A stretch of 64,000 nt of DNA from Kappaphycus alvarezii (lineage: Eukaryota; Rhodophyta; Florideophyceae; Gigartinales; Solieriaceae): NCBI GenBank assembly GCA_002205965.3, contig NADL03000692.1:868001-932000 (forward strand), read 5' to 3'. Below the pieces are notes generated by a model. That model was not told the origin of the DNA and ran no database searches. It worked only from the letters and a program-made list of their open reading frames with translations. The translations under genes and the position numbers were made by a program. The number at the start of each line of letters is the position of its first letter. Positions within the stretch are counted from its first letter, which is position 1. Shown in pieces: positions 20,870-32,200 of this stretch.

Positions 20870-22332
20870 CTGGTCGGTAAAACCGACAGGAATATATCGT
20901 GATTACAAAAGATGCAATTGGGTGGAATTGAGAATACGCAAGTGGCATTCCAGCTCCTGCGCAACTGCTTCGGGGTCTGTAAGATCGGGTAGTTATTGCG
21001 TGTAGTACCGCAATCGTGCACCGCACACGGTGCTGGAATATTCGACAAAATGATGGAGCGTGGTGTCCGAACGTTGGCTGGAGGAGTTCTCGATTCTGAA
21101 ATTTTTGGGAACTGCAACTACATGTCAAATCCAGGGAGGAAAAAAAATGCCCCTTGGACTAGGATTCACGTCCGCGAAAGATATCGCAGGTGCTGCGTTT
21201 CTGGCCTCCAGTTAAGCCTCCAACAGGCTGTGGGAAAAGGTTTTGCCAGCCTCCATCAGGAGTCTCACAACATATGAACAGGGGAAAGGTTTGGGTGTTT
21301 TGCTGTTGGAAGATACATCCGATCTATCCCATGGTTTTCCAGACAACCTTAATATGAAGATGCCCTGGAGGCTCACCGACTTTGGTCTCAATCCTGCTTA
21401 CAGTCAAAGATTCTCTGCATTCAGTGCCTTTTGCTCAAACAAACACCTTCGCGAAAGACACTCACGGAATCAGTCCACGAGGCTGTGCAAGAAGGTATAC
21501 CTCTCGGAGACGCCAAAGTGGAGGTCTTTTCGTGCTTCTATGGCGCTAACAAGGGCGCAGGAATGGGCGTACTGTTCCCCGTGCCCGGGTCTGAAGACTA
21601 GTATCGACGCCTGCGAATTCTCGACATGGCTTGAATACTACTCTCAAGTTCCGCTTTTCGCTCCAAACACACTGTACTCGAGGAGAAACTGTCCGGAAAC
21701 ACTTGACTGCTTCGGGGAACATCTCCTGCACTGTGGTCACGGAGGCCACAGAAGTCGAAGACATGACCGCCAAGATCACTTGCTTGCCCAGGACCTGTAG
21801 AAAGCTGCTCGTCACCCCGCCATCGAGCCGAGGGATGGCCTTCATCGTACAAGGCCGGACATCAGGGCAATGGGAAGTATGGGAGGCACGGATTTCTTCG
21901 ATGTCACTTTTGTCAACTCACTCGCGCCATCCAACAGGAGAGTGCGCACCTTGAACCCGCACACATTCCTGAACGTGGCAAAGGCTGCAAAATATAGAAC
22001 GTATGAATCTTTTATCGCGACCACCGCCCGAAACAGGCTGATGCTTATCTCTATATCCACCCTCGGGGGCTGGCACCCAGACGCCTACGCAGTGCTAACC
22101 GAAGTGGCGCGGAACGTGGCTGTTAGGGCAATGGAGACATACGGGACTGTTCGAGCGGTTTTAACTCAGAGTAATGCGGCAGCAGCAATGATGTCCAACG
22201 CATCATGCCTGCTGACAGGCTTTGAGCCAGCCATTTACGCACACGAGTGACTTCACCCATTATCCTGAACACGTCTAGCATACACCGGGGGATAGCCGAA
22301 CTGCACTTTTCAAACATTAAAGAACCAAATCC
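20870..22332 (+). mobile_element. LINE copy with a nested LINE tail
   Basis: A post-RT segment (FQLLRNCFGVCKIG, then LLRVVPQS) is followed by RTLAGGVLD and a gap. The endonuclease region is in several frames: the GEHLLHC knuckle, R-R-H-D, RPDIRAMGSMGGTDFFDVTF, then ISTLGGWHPDAYAVLTEVAR and SNASCLLTGFEPA, with a stop at 22248. The 3' untranslated region ends at about 22332. A 73-bp LINE tail is nested at 21279-21351. Several frame changes are present. It is the reference for the subfamily also seen at 8.1 and 8.5-8.9 kb. Confidence 0.8.
21279..21351 (-). mobile_element. 73-bp LINE tail flanked by a 7-bp target duplication
   Basis: This minus-strand LINE-B tail is bounded by atatgaa at 21272-21278 and again at 21352-21358. 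The LINE sequence on either side is otherwise continuous. It is a very strongly 5'-truncated but complete retrotransposition product. Confidence 0.8.
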
Positions 22333-22373
22333 ACCTGCTGATTGGGTGGAAAATCTGCAGTATTGTAACAATG

Positions 22374-22453
22374 TCTCTGTTACACCACTGTGTAATAGAG
22401 ATTTGTTCGCTGTCGCTATTCCAGTTCTCTATTACACAGTGGTGTAACAGAGA
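22374..22453. repeat. Perfect 28-bp inverted repeat with a 24-bp spacer
   Basis: The arm at 22374-22401 (TCTCTGTTACACCACTGTGT, then AATAGAGA) is exactly reverse-complementary to 22426-22453. The spacer is 22402-22425. It lies directly beyond a LINE 3' end. It could be a small foldback element or an RNA hairpin; no target duplication was seen. Confidence 0.9.
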
Positions 22454-22970
22454 AACTGTACCGTCTTGAATGATTTTATAAATTTGATTTTCCTTCAATT
22501 TTTTTATTTGACGTGGAGCCCCACGTCATCGTTTTATTTACGTAGTTATATTCTAGATCGTACAATTCTATAGTTACACCTCTACTTTCTAGTAAGTTCT
22601 ACTGAGCTAACAAAGTATAGAATTTCTAGAGTAGAGCTACCGTACTGTCTATAAAAGGGGGGGCTCATCTGGATTCTTGTGAGAATCAAGGTACACTCCA
22701 AACACCCTTTGCCCCCCAACTTTCTGAAACCCTTCACCATCGCCTCTACTGTTCCTTTAGCAGCGTCCCGGCTGCATCCCTCTTTTTTTCAAGTATTTAC
22801 TCACAGAATAACTCACGTACTGTTTATATGCTCGCAATCAAGCACACTAAACCCGTGGCTGACTACGTTTAATGATTGTGCTGTCCCACTTGGGAGTGCC
22901 TTTTTATGTTTTGATGGCATAAACGGGTTTTTAATGCTTGAAAGATACAATCGAGCTGAGACCCGATGGA
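22454..22970 (+). promoter_or_regulatory. Possible core promoter (TATAAAAG) before an unrecognised ORF
   Basis: TATAAAAGGGGGGG lies at about 22651-22664, shortly before a 102-codon frame (22679-22987, starting MRIKVHSKHPLPPNFL) without a recognised domain. A short palindrome GACGTGGAGCCCCACGTC lies near 22510. The stretch may be part of a mobile element with its own promoter. Evidence for a real gene is weak. Confidence 0.3.
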
Positions 22971-23065
22971 ATTGCGGAATAGTATAACGTGTAAAAAAAA
23001 AGTTAATTGCGGAATAGTATAACGTGTAAAAAAAGTTAATTGCGGAATAGTATAACGTGTAAAAA
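22971..23065. repeat. Three tandem units of about 33-35 bp
   Basis: The unit ATTGCGGAATAGTATAACGT followed by GTAAAAA and GTTA occurs from 22971, 23006 and 23039. The copies differ only in the length of the A-run. Confidence 0.9.
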
Positions 23066-23435
23066 CTGCCACGAAGCAGCGCCAACTATGCCTCCTACTT
23101 ATCCATGAACAGCTGCAATAGTCCTGCGAAGACTTTTCTGAAAAGTAGGGAAACTAGGCCAGCATATCCAGCGAGCGGGCATCCCCCGCAGCTCAGTCCG
23201 TCAAGTCCCAGCGTATAAAAACAATTGTTCTTCTCTGTGGCCGTACTGGCCCCAGTCTCACCACCGCTTCCGAATATGATTTAGAAGATCGGAGTTGCGC
23301 GTAAAATTTCGGCAGTTACCGAGGCGAGGTTTTCGGTATAACGAGGAGATAGACGGAAGGCTTGGTACCCGGAGGAAGGCCAAGTGAAAAGGAGAGGGGA
23401 GCCAGAAAAAATTCCAGTGAAAGTGTTTTTCAGAG

Positions 23436-23944
23436 GGGGAAAACTGAGGATGTTTTACTCTTGGAAGATATGTTTGGTCTATCCTAAAGTTTTCGAAACA
23501 ACCACAATCGACTCAAAAAATATGCCTACTCAGAAATAGAGGGGTAACTACGTCCCCTAAAAGGTCACCTTCAGGCCAGCCATCAAGCAAGCCGCATTGG
23601 ACATGACGGTTGCGGCGGCGTGCCTTTGCATCAAAACCTACTAGCCGTTCGTCTCCACTGCCCTCACGGCCACGTTCCTTGCCACGTCATGTAGCACTGC
23701 GTATGAATCCGTGTGCAGCCTCCAAGAGTGGAGACTGGCACAGGCACGAGCTTACCCCTGATGGAGGTCGCGATAAAAGATTGATGCCTTCTCCGCCTTA
23801 CATTTCGCGCCGCATTCAGAGAGTACATAGGGTCAAAGTCCCTCACTCTCCTGTTGGAGGAAGCGAGGGGATTCACAAAGGTAACATAAGAAAGTCTGCC
23901 CCTCCGCTGTTTCCCATTGCTTGGATGCTCTGTCTTGTGCGGTA
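23436..23944 (-). mobile_element. LINE-B copy, 5'-truncated, minus strand
   Basis: On the minus strand it reads RTRQSIQAMGNSGGADF (a decayed endonuclease motif), FVNPLASSNRRVRDFDP and KLVPVPVSTLGG. The usual end QRHAAATVMSNAACLMAGLK, a 3' untranslated region and the tail at about 23436 follow. It is broken by at least two stops. An acidic unit begins next to its 5' end. Confidence 0.75.
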
Positions 23945-23956
23945 GAGATTGGTAAC

Positions 23957-24545
23957 TATAAATCTCCAGAGGATTATATTCTCAAAGCCAGCTGTCCAAA
24001 GACGGAGGCGTTACAGAAGATAAGAGTGCTACCGAAGTATGGTTGTGGGAGGAGAAGAGATGAATAAGGAAGGATGACAAAGGGGATGCAATGGAGTATA
24101 AAAGTGGCAGGGTCCACCACCTTTGCTCAGGGACTAGTGTTGAAGAAATTTTTCCGTGTGTGGAAGTTAACTGTCAACTTCTATACTGCTTAGGTCTGCA
24201 CTCAAAGTTGTCTCCCAAGTTGGTTGCCCTCTTATTGAGGAAGCAGCTTACGCAGATTATATAGACTTTTGACTAACCCTTAATTCTTAAACAAACATAC
24301 TAAATACCATAAAATGCATTACTGGGAATCGTCTGGACGAGAAAGACTAACAGTACATGCTATCAGGATAAACATCTAGATTTCCTTCTCAAAATCTTAG
24401 TCCTCGAGATCAGAGCCAAAAAATTTCTCTAAAATATCAATTCTTTCAAAATCCGTACAAATTCCACCGAACGACCTAGACTGGTAGGTAGCCTCGTCTG
24501 ACATATCAAGCACCCCAAAAAACTCGTCAATATCAGCACGTAACT
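23957..24545 (-). mobile_element. Acidic unit copy 2, 3' half only
   Basis: The conserved end ATAAATCTCCAGAGGAT (23957 onward), the noncoding block near 24196-24273 and the coding end are present. The minus-strand coding end reads RADIDEFFGVLDMSDEA, then FGGICTDFERIDILEKFFGS, which is the family C-terminal motif. The N-terminal and acidic parts are missing. The matching end at 60638 shows that this is the same subfamily as copy 10. Confidence 0.7.
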
Positions 24546-25735
24546 ACAGGAAGATTGAACGAGAGTAGATAAAACCAGTAAAAATAGTTTCGAAATTTCA
24601 TCAGTCGGGCGAGATAAACATATATATAATTAACAAACGACAATATATTTCAAACTATGAAGCATCCCGTAATGCCCCTTAACAAGTTCAGAACACGTAG
24701 ATGCCCGTGGTTTTCTCTTTTTTACACAAGCAAAACATGTCAGTGTTTTTGCGCAAGGCAGGAATTGGTTGCGTACTGTAATAGTCTCCACCTTCAGTGG
24801 CTAGGAGCTAGAAGCTTATTCCCTCTGTACTGTTAATGGAGGAAAATTCTGTTTATCCTCACTTTTTGCACAGTTTAATTTCCGCGAATAATCACACTGA
24901 GCGTTATACATGGCTGTATTTCATGCATCGTACGCCATACTTGCAGTACAGATAAAGTCCTACTGGTACATAGCACCAGGAGTGAAGATACCTTCATAAG
25001 GTCTCAATATCAGTAGATCAAAAAATCGTGAAAGATCGGGTTACTTGGAAGTTATTCAGAGGCTGCCAAGCGAGAAACTGAAGGTATTCTCTTTGCACAC
25101 AAAAATTATTCCTCTCCATGTTTCTCTGTTCACTTTATTCTCTCTTCTTGTTTCTCTGTTCACTTGATTCTCTTTTGTAGAAAAATGAAGCATATTGTCT
25201 CTCTACATTTTCTGTTCCTTTTACGCGAATAAATTTACATTTCTTTATACGTTTTCATTTCCTCTTTTCTCTTTTTATGTGCGATTATCTACTCCTTTGA
25301 CAGTATTTTTTCAGTATTCTCGTTTATCTGAACTTCTTCGACCAGAAATATACTTTTTCGTAATTAAATTTTTCTGTGCGTGATTTCACCATAAATCATG
25401 GTCCCAAAGGCCGTTTTCACTAATTTCCACTACAAGACCAATTTAAGCCTACTTTTTTTGGTTCAGCATTCCTGCTAATCTGAATTATTTGAAGCAATTT
25501 AGACCTACCTGTTAATGCCTGATCCTCCAACAATGAAAAACTTGACAATTCATCCCTCTTCTCTTCTATCATACACGGAATACCCATTTCTCTTCCCATT
25601 GACAAATCCCACCATCGTTGCACCATCACCGTCTCCCCTTTATTAATTTCGGGCACAGCCGACATAAAGGACTACCTCCGCTGCCAAACCTGGAAACACG
25701 TGACGGTATTCATTGCTCGTCAGCTAGCAGAGATG
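24546..25735. other. AT-rich spacer without recognised features
   Basis: Only short frames are present. Two near-identical pieces, TGTTTCTCTGTTCACTTTAT and TGTTTCTCTGTTCACTTGAT, lie near 25120-25170. Nothing else stands out. Confidence 0.45.
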
Positions 25736-26300
25736 GAAGCATAGGACGCATTGATAAGGACACGCGAGGATTATAAAGTAGGGGATTGCTTCCAGGAGTG
25801 TGACGCTGGAACTGCTCTGTGGGATGAAAGAAGAGGGGGACGTGTCTGGGGAGGAAAAAGAGGACGCCCGAGAAGAATCTGGAGAGGAAAGAGAGGAATA
25901 CTTGGAGTCGGATGCAGAGGAGGATGTCGAACTGGATCATACCAGAGAGTAGGGAATGAATTGATTGGACTAGATGGTACCTGGCTATGCAACCGGTTAG
26001 AGGGGACCTAGGTGAGTTGAGTTCGTTGCAGGAAGATGTAGAAAACCTTGGGTCATTCACAGGTATGAGTCGGGACTACAATTGTACTTATGATATATTG
26101 ATGGAGGTGCTAGATTCCAATATGTAGGACGGAGATTGTGATGAGTAGATTTGTTAGTGCCTGTCAAGTATCTTTTGTCAAATAGCTAAGTTCACACGAA
26201 GTCATTGCCAGCTTTTTAGGTGCTATTAGTATTTATTGAGATTAAAATTTGGGAATAAGTCTTCATAATCCTAATAAATTGAATCCTCCAGAATGGGGAA
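25736..26300 (+). mobile_element. Acidic unit copy 3, degenerate, plus strand
   Basis: One frame reads MKEEGDVSGEEKEDAREESG, then EEREEYLESDAEEDVELDH. Further on comes GSFTGMSRDYNC, then YDILMEVLDSNM, which lines up with the family motif FVDICGDYLGGMDILRELFG. A weak match to the 3' flank (TTAGTATTTATTGAG) follows near 26227. There are several stops, and the 5' promoter region was not identified. Confidence 0.45.
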
Positions 26301-26699
26301 CCCATGTTCGCAATAAACTACAAATCAAAATCTTTGCTCAGCTCTCGCGCCTCGAAGTGAGGTGAAAGGGCTTTCCCTTTTTTTAATTTGTCATTATAAC
26401 AGTCACTAATCTTTCAAATCAACTCCTTGCCGTTTTCTGTGAACGTCCTCGTAGCATTTAGTCGCCTACAACGACCCTCACCTTGCGTAGAAAGCTGTTC
26501 CCTTTTCCGGTGACGCTATTTTAAACCTATAAGAGACTTTGCAGAGGAGCTCTCAAATATTTGTTTATTTCTATCACTACCAATACCATTTATAATGAAT
26601 GCAGTACGAATCATTTAATAAAAAAATATGAAGTAAATTAAGCGTTTGGAACACGTAAGGTTCATTTACTCTAACAGAAAAGCTGGCTGATACTGAGTC

Positions 26700-27590
26700 A
26701 ACTTGTATGGTAGGGGATATGTACATGAAATATTGAGGCAGGCACTGATGGAAATTCAATCTTCCAGCAAGTAGAGAGAAGGACAGGGAGCAAACATGCC
26801 GCATTGAAGATTACTGTCAATGCGTAGTGTCGCCGTAAAATAATAGCTTGCACCTTCGAAACAGATCGAATAAATCTTCTAACAATAGAGACACCCAAAA
26901 ATTTCCCCTTCGAAACACGTTTCACCGCACCACTGGCAGATCGATTGGAAACAAGCGCAAAAATTCTTTCCCTTGATACGCGCCTATAAAACAGGGCCGG
27001 TTCACACTAGCCCCATACTTTAGCAGCACGTAGGGACAGGCTTAACCAGAAAGTGTGGGTACGAGTGTTGCAGAGGGGCAGGACCTCCTACTCCATAGAG
27101 GGTAAGAGGAGCTGAAGTCGCGGAAAAGAAGTCGATCTGGGGGACAGAAAAAGACGCAGCAACGGCGGGCCCCATATGACGTCAGGTCTTGAGCGGAGTG
27201 CGGTAATAACTTTTTATATAGTGATGCGATCTGAATTGGATGCCAGAAAGGAAGCGAGCGCAATGTCCCTTGCAGAGGTGAGACCGATTCCCAGAGTCGG
27301 CTTTCTCTTTGGGCTATTTGATGGTAAATTGCAGCTCCTTGAATATTATGCTGTCGAAAGCTCCACCAGCTTGTTTGAGGAAGCAATTTTCGATCAGCTC
27401 GTCAAAAATATTACGCTCTTTTCCGTGTAAAAGAAGGCGGTACAACTCGCAGAAGATAGCTCAATTTTCAGACTCCAAAGCAAATAAAAAGTAACCGAAA
27501 TGAGTCACGAGCGTCTTCAAGCTCAATAATCGCGCAACGTAAAGTACTGAGGGACTGCATATGGTCAGGGATGTTCTGTTTCATGAACGC
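26700..27590 (-). mobile_element. LINE-A copy, minus strand, interrupted by an acidic unit
   Basis: On the minus strand it reads LEDARDSFRLLFICFGV (27.5 kb), LLRVVPPSFTRK (27.44 kb), then the region to about 27045. After a gap comes the coding end ILRRHYALTVIFNAACLLPV (26.7-26.85 kb), like the 13-kb copy. A plus-strand LINE tail of about 60 bp is nested at about 26850-26913. At 27590 the sequence switches to an acidic unit, and LINE-like sequence appears to resume at 29186. Internal deletions and several frame changes are present. Confidence 0.7.
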
Positions 27591-28099
27591 TGATAGCGGT
27601 AAATTGGCGCAAAAGAGATATTTGATGTCCAATATCTAAAAAAGGAGGTTTTGTGAGCGAAAAAAGTGCTACTGTGAGGAAGTTGGAAAAAAAAGTGGCT
27701 TAGATAGACTAGGGACCTAGGGACTACGAGTTCCGTCGGAAGAGAGTAGGCTGTACCACCATTTTGAGAGCGACGGAATTGATACCGTAGAAGTAGCAGG
27801 TCAAATGAGAATAGTCTAAATGAAAGAGGTCTAAGTGGATTATTAAACAATTCTAAAGGGGTAGTCTCTTCCATCTCGCTTCGAGGCTTGCGGTGAGTCT
27901 GTAAATTTTGGGTCCTAAGTCGGCCAACAACTTCGTTACTACTGGAGTATCATTTTAAGTTTGTATACCAACTTGCTTTCCCTCTCCTCCAGGAAGCAGT
28001 TGACTCAGCTTACATGGATTTTTGATTACTCCCAAAGTCCGAAGAAAATTACAAAGGATACCTTGAAATGCATAAAGATACTTTTTGTGGACGATATAA

Positions 28100-28729
28100 T
28101 CAAAAAATGATACATAAAAGACGCAAAAGCAATCTAGTCCTCTCATCTCCCATCTCCTTGATCAGATCCAAACAGCTCCTCCAAAATATCCGCACCCAAG
28201 CAGTTCCACAAATATCCATGAATGGCTCACCGATTTCCACTACCTCTAGGGAAATATCAAAACCACTTAAGATAAACCCATCTACACCTAACGTTGGAAC
28301 CATTTGATCCTCCTCAATCAGTCCGAGACCGACACCATCACCTCTGCTAGCCCCCTCTCCGCCCATTTCCACGACCTCCACGTCCATACCTCCATCCTTT
28401 TCTTCTGAGTCTTGGCCCTTATCGTCGTCTTCGGGAGCTTCTCCCACAGCCTCCTCGTCCGAGTCATCATCCTCATAAACTAACTCTGAGGCCATCCAAT
28501 CTTCGAACGAATCCCTAGCGTCTTCCTCATCTTCAGCGACCTCGTCCTCAAAGTCCTCCGACTCGTCCTCAACGAAGAGCATTCGGACGATTTCTATGAC
28601 CTTCTTATTCGTTTGGCGACGTAGGTAATTGCGTGCGTCGGTTGGACCAAGAGAGAACAGGGAAGAGGCTTTAAGGCGGCGAGGTTGACGAGTTTTTGAA
28701 ATGGTGTGGGAATGGCGTAGGTTGTTCAT
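28100..28729 (-). CDS. Acidic protein, subfamily B, longest intact frame
   Basis: This 209-residue ORF starts MNNLRHSHTISKTRQPRR. Residues 28-53 form the conserved segment GPTDARNYLRRQTNKKVIEI, followed by VRMLFVEDE. An acidic region containing FEDWMASELVYE follows. A hydrophobic-acidic stretch, DVEVVEMGGEG, sits where subfamily A has its SUMO-interacting-like motif. Then come MVPTLGVDGFI and PFMDICG of the family C-terminus. The last 38 residues depart from the family through a single-base frame change; another frame there encodes ADILEELFGSD. No membrane segment, signal peptide or known domain is seen. The length of the open frame suggests recent constraint or recent origin. Function is unknown; a nuclear partner-binding protein is only a guess from the acidity. 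Confidence 0.55.
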   Translation of the reverse strand: MNNLRHSHTISKTRQPRRLKASSLFSLGPTDARNYLRRQTNKKVIEIVRMLFVEDESEDFEDEVAEDEEDARDSFEDWMASELVYEDDDSDEEAVGEAPEDDDKGQDSEEKDGGMDVEVVEMGGEGASRGDGVGLGLIEEDQMVPTLGVDGFILSGFDISLEVVEIGEPFMDICGTAWVRIFWRSCLDLIKEMGDERTRLLLRLLCIIF

Positions 28730-28799
28730 TGTGATTTTGACTAGGGAATAGTAGTGGATTGGGGATGTTTGAAGGTTTTGTAGATCGGTTTAAATGGGG

Positions 28800-28806
28800 T
28801 TATATA
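28800..28806 (-). promoter_or_regulatory. TATA-like box of acidic unit copy 4
   Basis: The minus strand reads GAGCCTATATAACCCCATTT about 75 bases upstream of the ORF start. Copy 6 has GAGCCTATTTAAACC at the matching place. Confidence 0.5.
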
Positions 28807-29185
28807 GGCTCTAGAGGGCATTTTATATAGATTTGAAAGAGATTTTAAGAACATATAATGGAATTTGTTGTTACGCATTTGCGCGTTTTTTTTGCATAGA
28901 AAGGGAGATCTTAAAGAGGAGAGTAAGCTAGAAAAGGGGAAAGAACTCGATTACGGATGGATTTAGAGGGTATATACAGTATTAAAAATCTAGACAAAAT
29001 GGAAATGAATTTGGAGAGGATCGGGGCAAGGATCAGCGAGGGTAGGGAAGGAGAAATATACTTCCTGGGAAGCTTCTAAGAGTGGCAGAGGTCAAGCGTG
29101 GAACGGAACTGCAAGAAAATTTGTACAAGAGAAGGTACTACATTAAATCAGAAGTCGGTAGATGAAGACGACAAAAAAATGTTTT

Positions 29186-29290
29186 TATCCCCTCTCGTAG
29201 GGGCCTGACAAACGCATGGGAACCTATGTATGCGTTTTAAACCATAGTTCCAGCCGTGTATACCCGTCGCATGTCAGGTGGTTATGCAGC
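29186..29290 (-). mobile_element. LINE-A continuation beyond the acidic unit
   Basis: On the minus strand the sequence reads TMV, a stop, then NAYIGSHAFVRP. This lines up with TTVLRAPIGSDLFMGRQ of L1, just upstream of the part found below 27590. The match is short and old, but it is in the right strand and order. Confidence 0.4.
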
Positions 29291-32200
29291 CTGAATCAAT
29301 ACACCTTAGCAATCAAGAAACGGACATATACTCAAACATAAGTGCCCGACATACGCCAAATGGCAGACTAGCTGGAACCAGAATGAAACCGCATACCCAT
29401 GCTAGAATTGTATTTCATGCGGTAATTCTTCTGCATTTTTTGTTGCTTATTGTCAGTACGCACTCCACTGTCCAATAGACGGTTTCTCATCCGAGGAAAC
29501 ATTTCAAAGGGATCTATCCGGACATAGACATTGGCCAAAGCGAAAATCATTGGGAATAAAAGGGGGAAAGCTTTGGTGTGTTTTTAATTTAGAGGCAGTC
29601 GCGGCTATTAACAAATAGGGGCATACATAAGCATGAGGAGCGTATAGGGAGGGGACATTTTTACTGGACTGGAAAAATGACCGTAGCTTGCCTCCTCTGA
29701 TCTCCATGTCAAAGCCATAACCCTTCACGGTCCATAAAACTGTCTGAAAAAGTTCTTTTCACAACCATCAATGGATGCGAGGAAACGCGTTGGATGCGAG
29801 GAAACGCATTCATTTATTTGCTTATCATTTTAAAAAGATGGATCAAAGGTCTTTGGTAAAACAGCAAGAGAAATGTGCAATAATACCCAATATCTACAAA
29901 AACTGTTAAGAACGACTATAATCGTCAGAGAGCTCCCCAGTTTCTTTTGAGATACTTTTTCTGTCAGTTAGCGTAGAATATCACGTGAATCTTCCGATTA
30001 TCCTGAAAATTTGTCATTTCTGAAATTAGCACTGAGTATTTCTATGCACATAAAATTTCAATCGAATTCGGAAATACTGAATCTTCAAGTTCAAACTAGG
30101 ATGAATTTTGTTTACCGCTAACTTTAAGTCTTACTTCATGTATGTATCCGCTTGGGTGACACGGTTTTCTGAAATTCATATCGATCATGTAATGGGTGAA
30201 TTTGAAACACCCGAAATGAACGCGATCATTTTCAAACTTCCCTTTCGTTAGCTGTGATCCTGAGGAAAGACAGCAGAGTCGTAATGAAACGGGCTTATTA
30301 TATGTATAAGTTTGTTGATAAGGGCCCTAGAAATCGGCGCTTTTTTTTACGAAAGACACATTAAAAATTTGGAACTGGCCACCGCTTTAAAGGATTGTTA
30401 ACATCATAAGAAATGTAACCCTCCCGGAGACCCTGACTCTATGGAAAGCAATTGTTGGCTGCTGTTTGGTGAATAATGTACAGCTGTATTATATTTTGTT
30501 TACTTCATATGATTTTCTCTACTCTTTAATTCGAAATTTAGGTTAATTCTGTATGTGTCCAGCACAACTTATTTCATTTGAAGTGACACATCAAATGCTT
30601 TAGAGTCTTCTGCTTTTCTGCCTAGATTTAAGTGTTATATTTTGGCCTATTTAAGCAATTCTCTGTGCCCCTCATAGTCCACAGGCATAACAAGGTCTAT
30701 TACTCCAACATCTGCCTTTCTCCTTCAAGATATTTATTGTACCACTCTTCGATCTGTAGCTCTTCAATCTTATGCTCTCGGTTCTACCGTTATAAGTTCT
30801 ACTATCCTCTTATTCTGTTTCATTTCTGTTCTAATCTTCAGATCAGCTAACGCTCTACCTCCTAGTCTTTTTTCCTATAATTTCTATCATTATCGCCACT
30901 GGTTGGAATTTTCTGGTCACATCGAGTGCTTGTCTTTCCTAACTACCCCGGCTGATGAGAAATCATGATTCAAAATTCAAAATAAAATACGGGAAAATTT
31001 TGAAACATATTTTTAGTCCGTAAACTTTAAAAAAAGGGGATGTACAAAGAGAATGCAGTCAACTTTTAAAAAAATGATTCCCTTATCCCAAAATAGAAGT
31101 AATGTACACGGTCAGTGAGAAGAAATGAACGCGTCCTGTCTCATTAAAGAAACGTGAAATGAGTGAGCAGACATGGAGAACAGTTTGACCTATAATAATA
31201 GTGTAAAGGTAAGAAAAAATGCTAAATAGCTGCTGAAAAAATCCAATATGAAACCTATTCAAAATTTTTGGAATTTGGCGGTAACGTTAGGCATGCTGGA
31301 GTACAAAAATGGGGTCGAAAACCTTATTAGGCCGAAGATTTCTATATATTGACAGAATCTGTGCGGAGATTGTTGGTGCTTTTGAGGGAAGTTATTAGTA
31401 CTTCAAAAATATCAGAGAATATAGAGAATAGGTAATAACATTCTATCATTCAGAATTATATTAGACAGCTAAAACCATTTCCTTTTCTAGCTGCGAGATA
31501 AAAAGACTTTGCCATTTTGATTCAATTCCAGATTTATGCAGTAAAAGATTGACAAGTGATGAAGGAAAAAACCGCCAGTAACAGATGCATTTTAAAATCA
31601 TAAAGAAGAAAATACAAAGTAGTATTTAAAAAGAATCGAAAAAATAAGTAAATTATTTTCTTATTGTTTAATTCTCAAATTCTATATTTAAATTAATGAT
31701 TAACGAAGACAATTTCAAAATAAACTGAGAAACTGACGTGTCGTTCTAGCAAAATGATCACCTTAATTTTTTTTAAAAAAGTGTACTTGCTGTCACATTC
31801 CTCTTCTATCGATCACTGTTACACAAAAAATGCAATCCTATTCAAGATTCAGTATATGCAATTTGGGCTTACGATAAAATTGCAACAAACTGATTTCAGT
31901 AATCAGTGTACAAATCAAGTCGAAATGGTTCAGATTGGCCCTAATAGCCAGAAACTAGTTCCATCTGGGTATTTTCGAAAATATAGGGTGTTATGACATC
32001 CAATTATATCCAGAATTGAGATATTAGAAATTTTAGGAGATGAAATCATAAGACAATACCATGGAAAAGGAAACCTGAGTTCCGAAACTAATTCATTTGA
32101 AAAAACAATAAATAAGGGCAGATATAAAAATAATATTTGTCGGCGTACAATATTTGAACTTTTTGGGATTTTGTTGAGTTTACTGGCCCATGATTAAGAT

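Larger units (their letters stand above)
27591..29185 (-). mobile_element. Acidic unit copy 4 (subfamily B), inserted in LINE-A
   Basis: This unit of about 1.6 kb has the same order as copy 6: a conserved 5' tract starting TTTTTTTGTCG near 29180, matched over several hundred bases to 45441-45900; a TATA-like box at 28806-28800; the acidic ORF; the noncoding block near 27955-28022; and the end TGATAGCGGTAAATTGG at 27591. LINE-like sequence lies on both sides. With copy 6 it is one of the two fullest copies. Confidence 0.75.

Noticed and set aside
22970-23065. CRISPR array
   Set aside because: The units are directly adjacent without spacers, and the context is eukaryotic.
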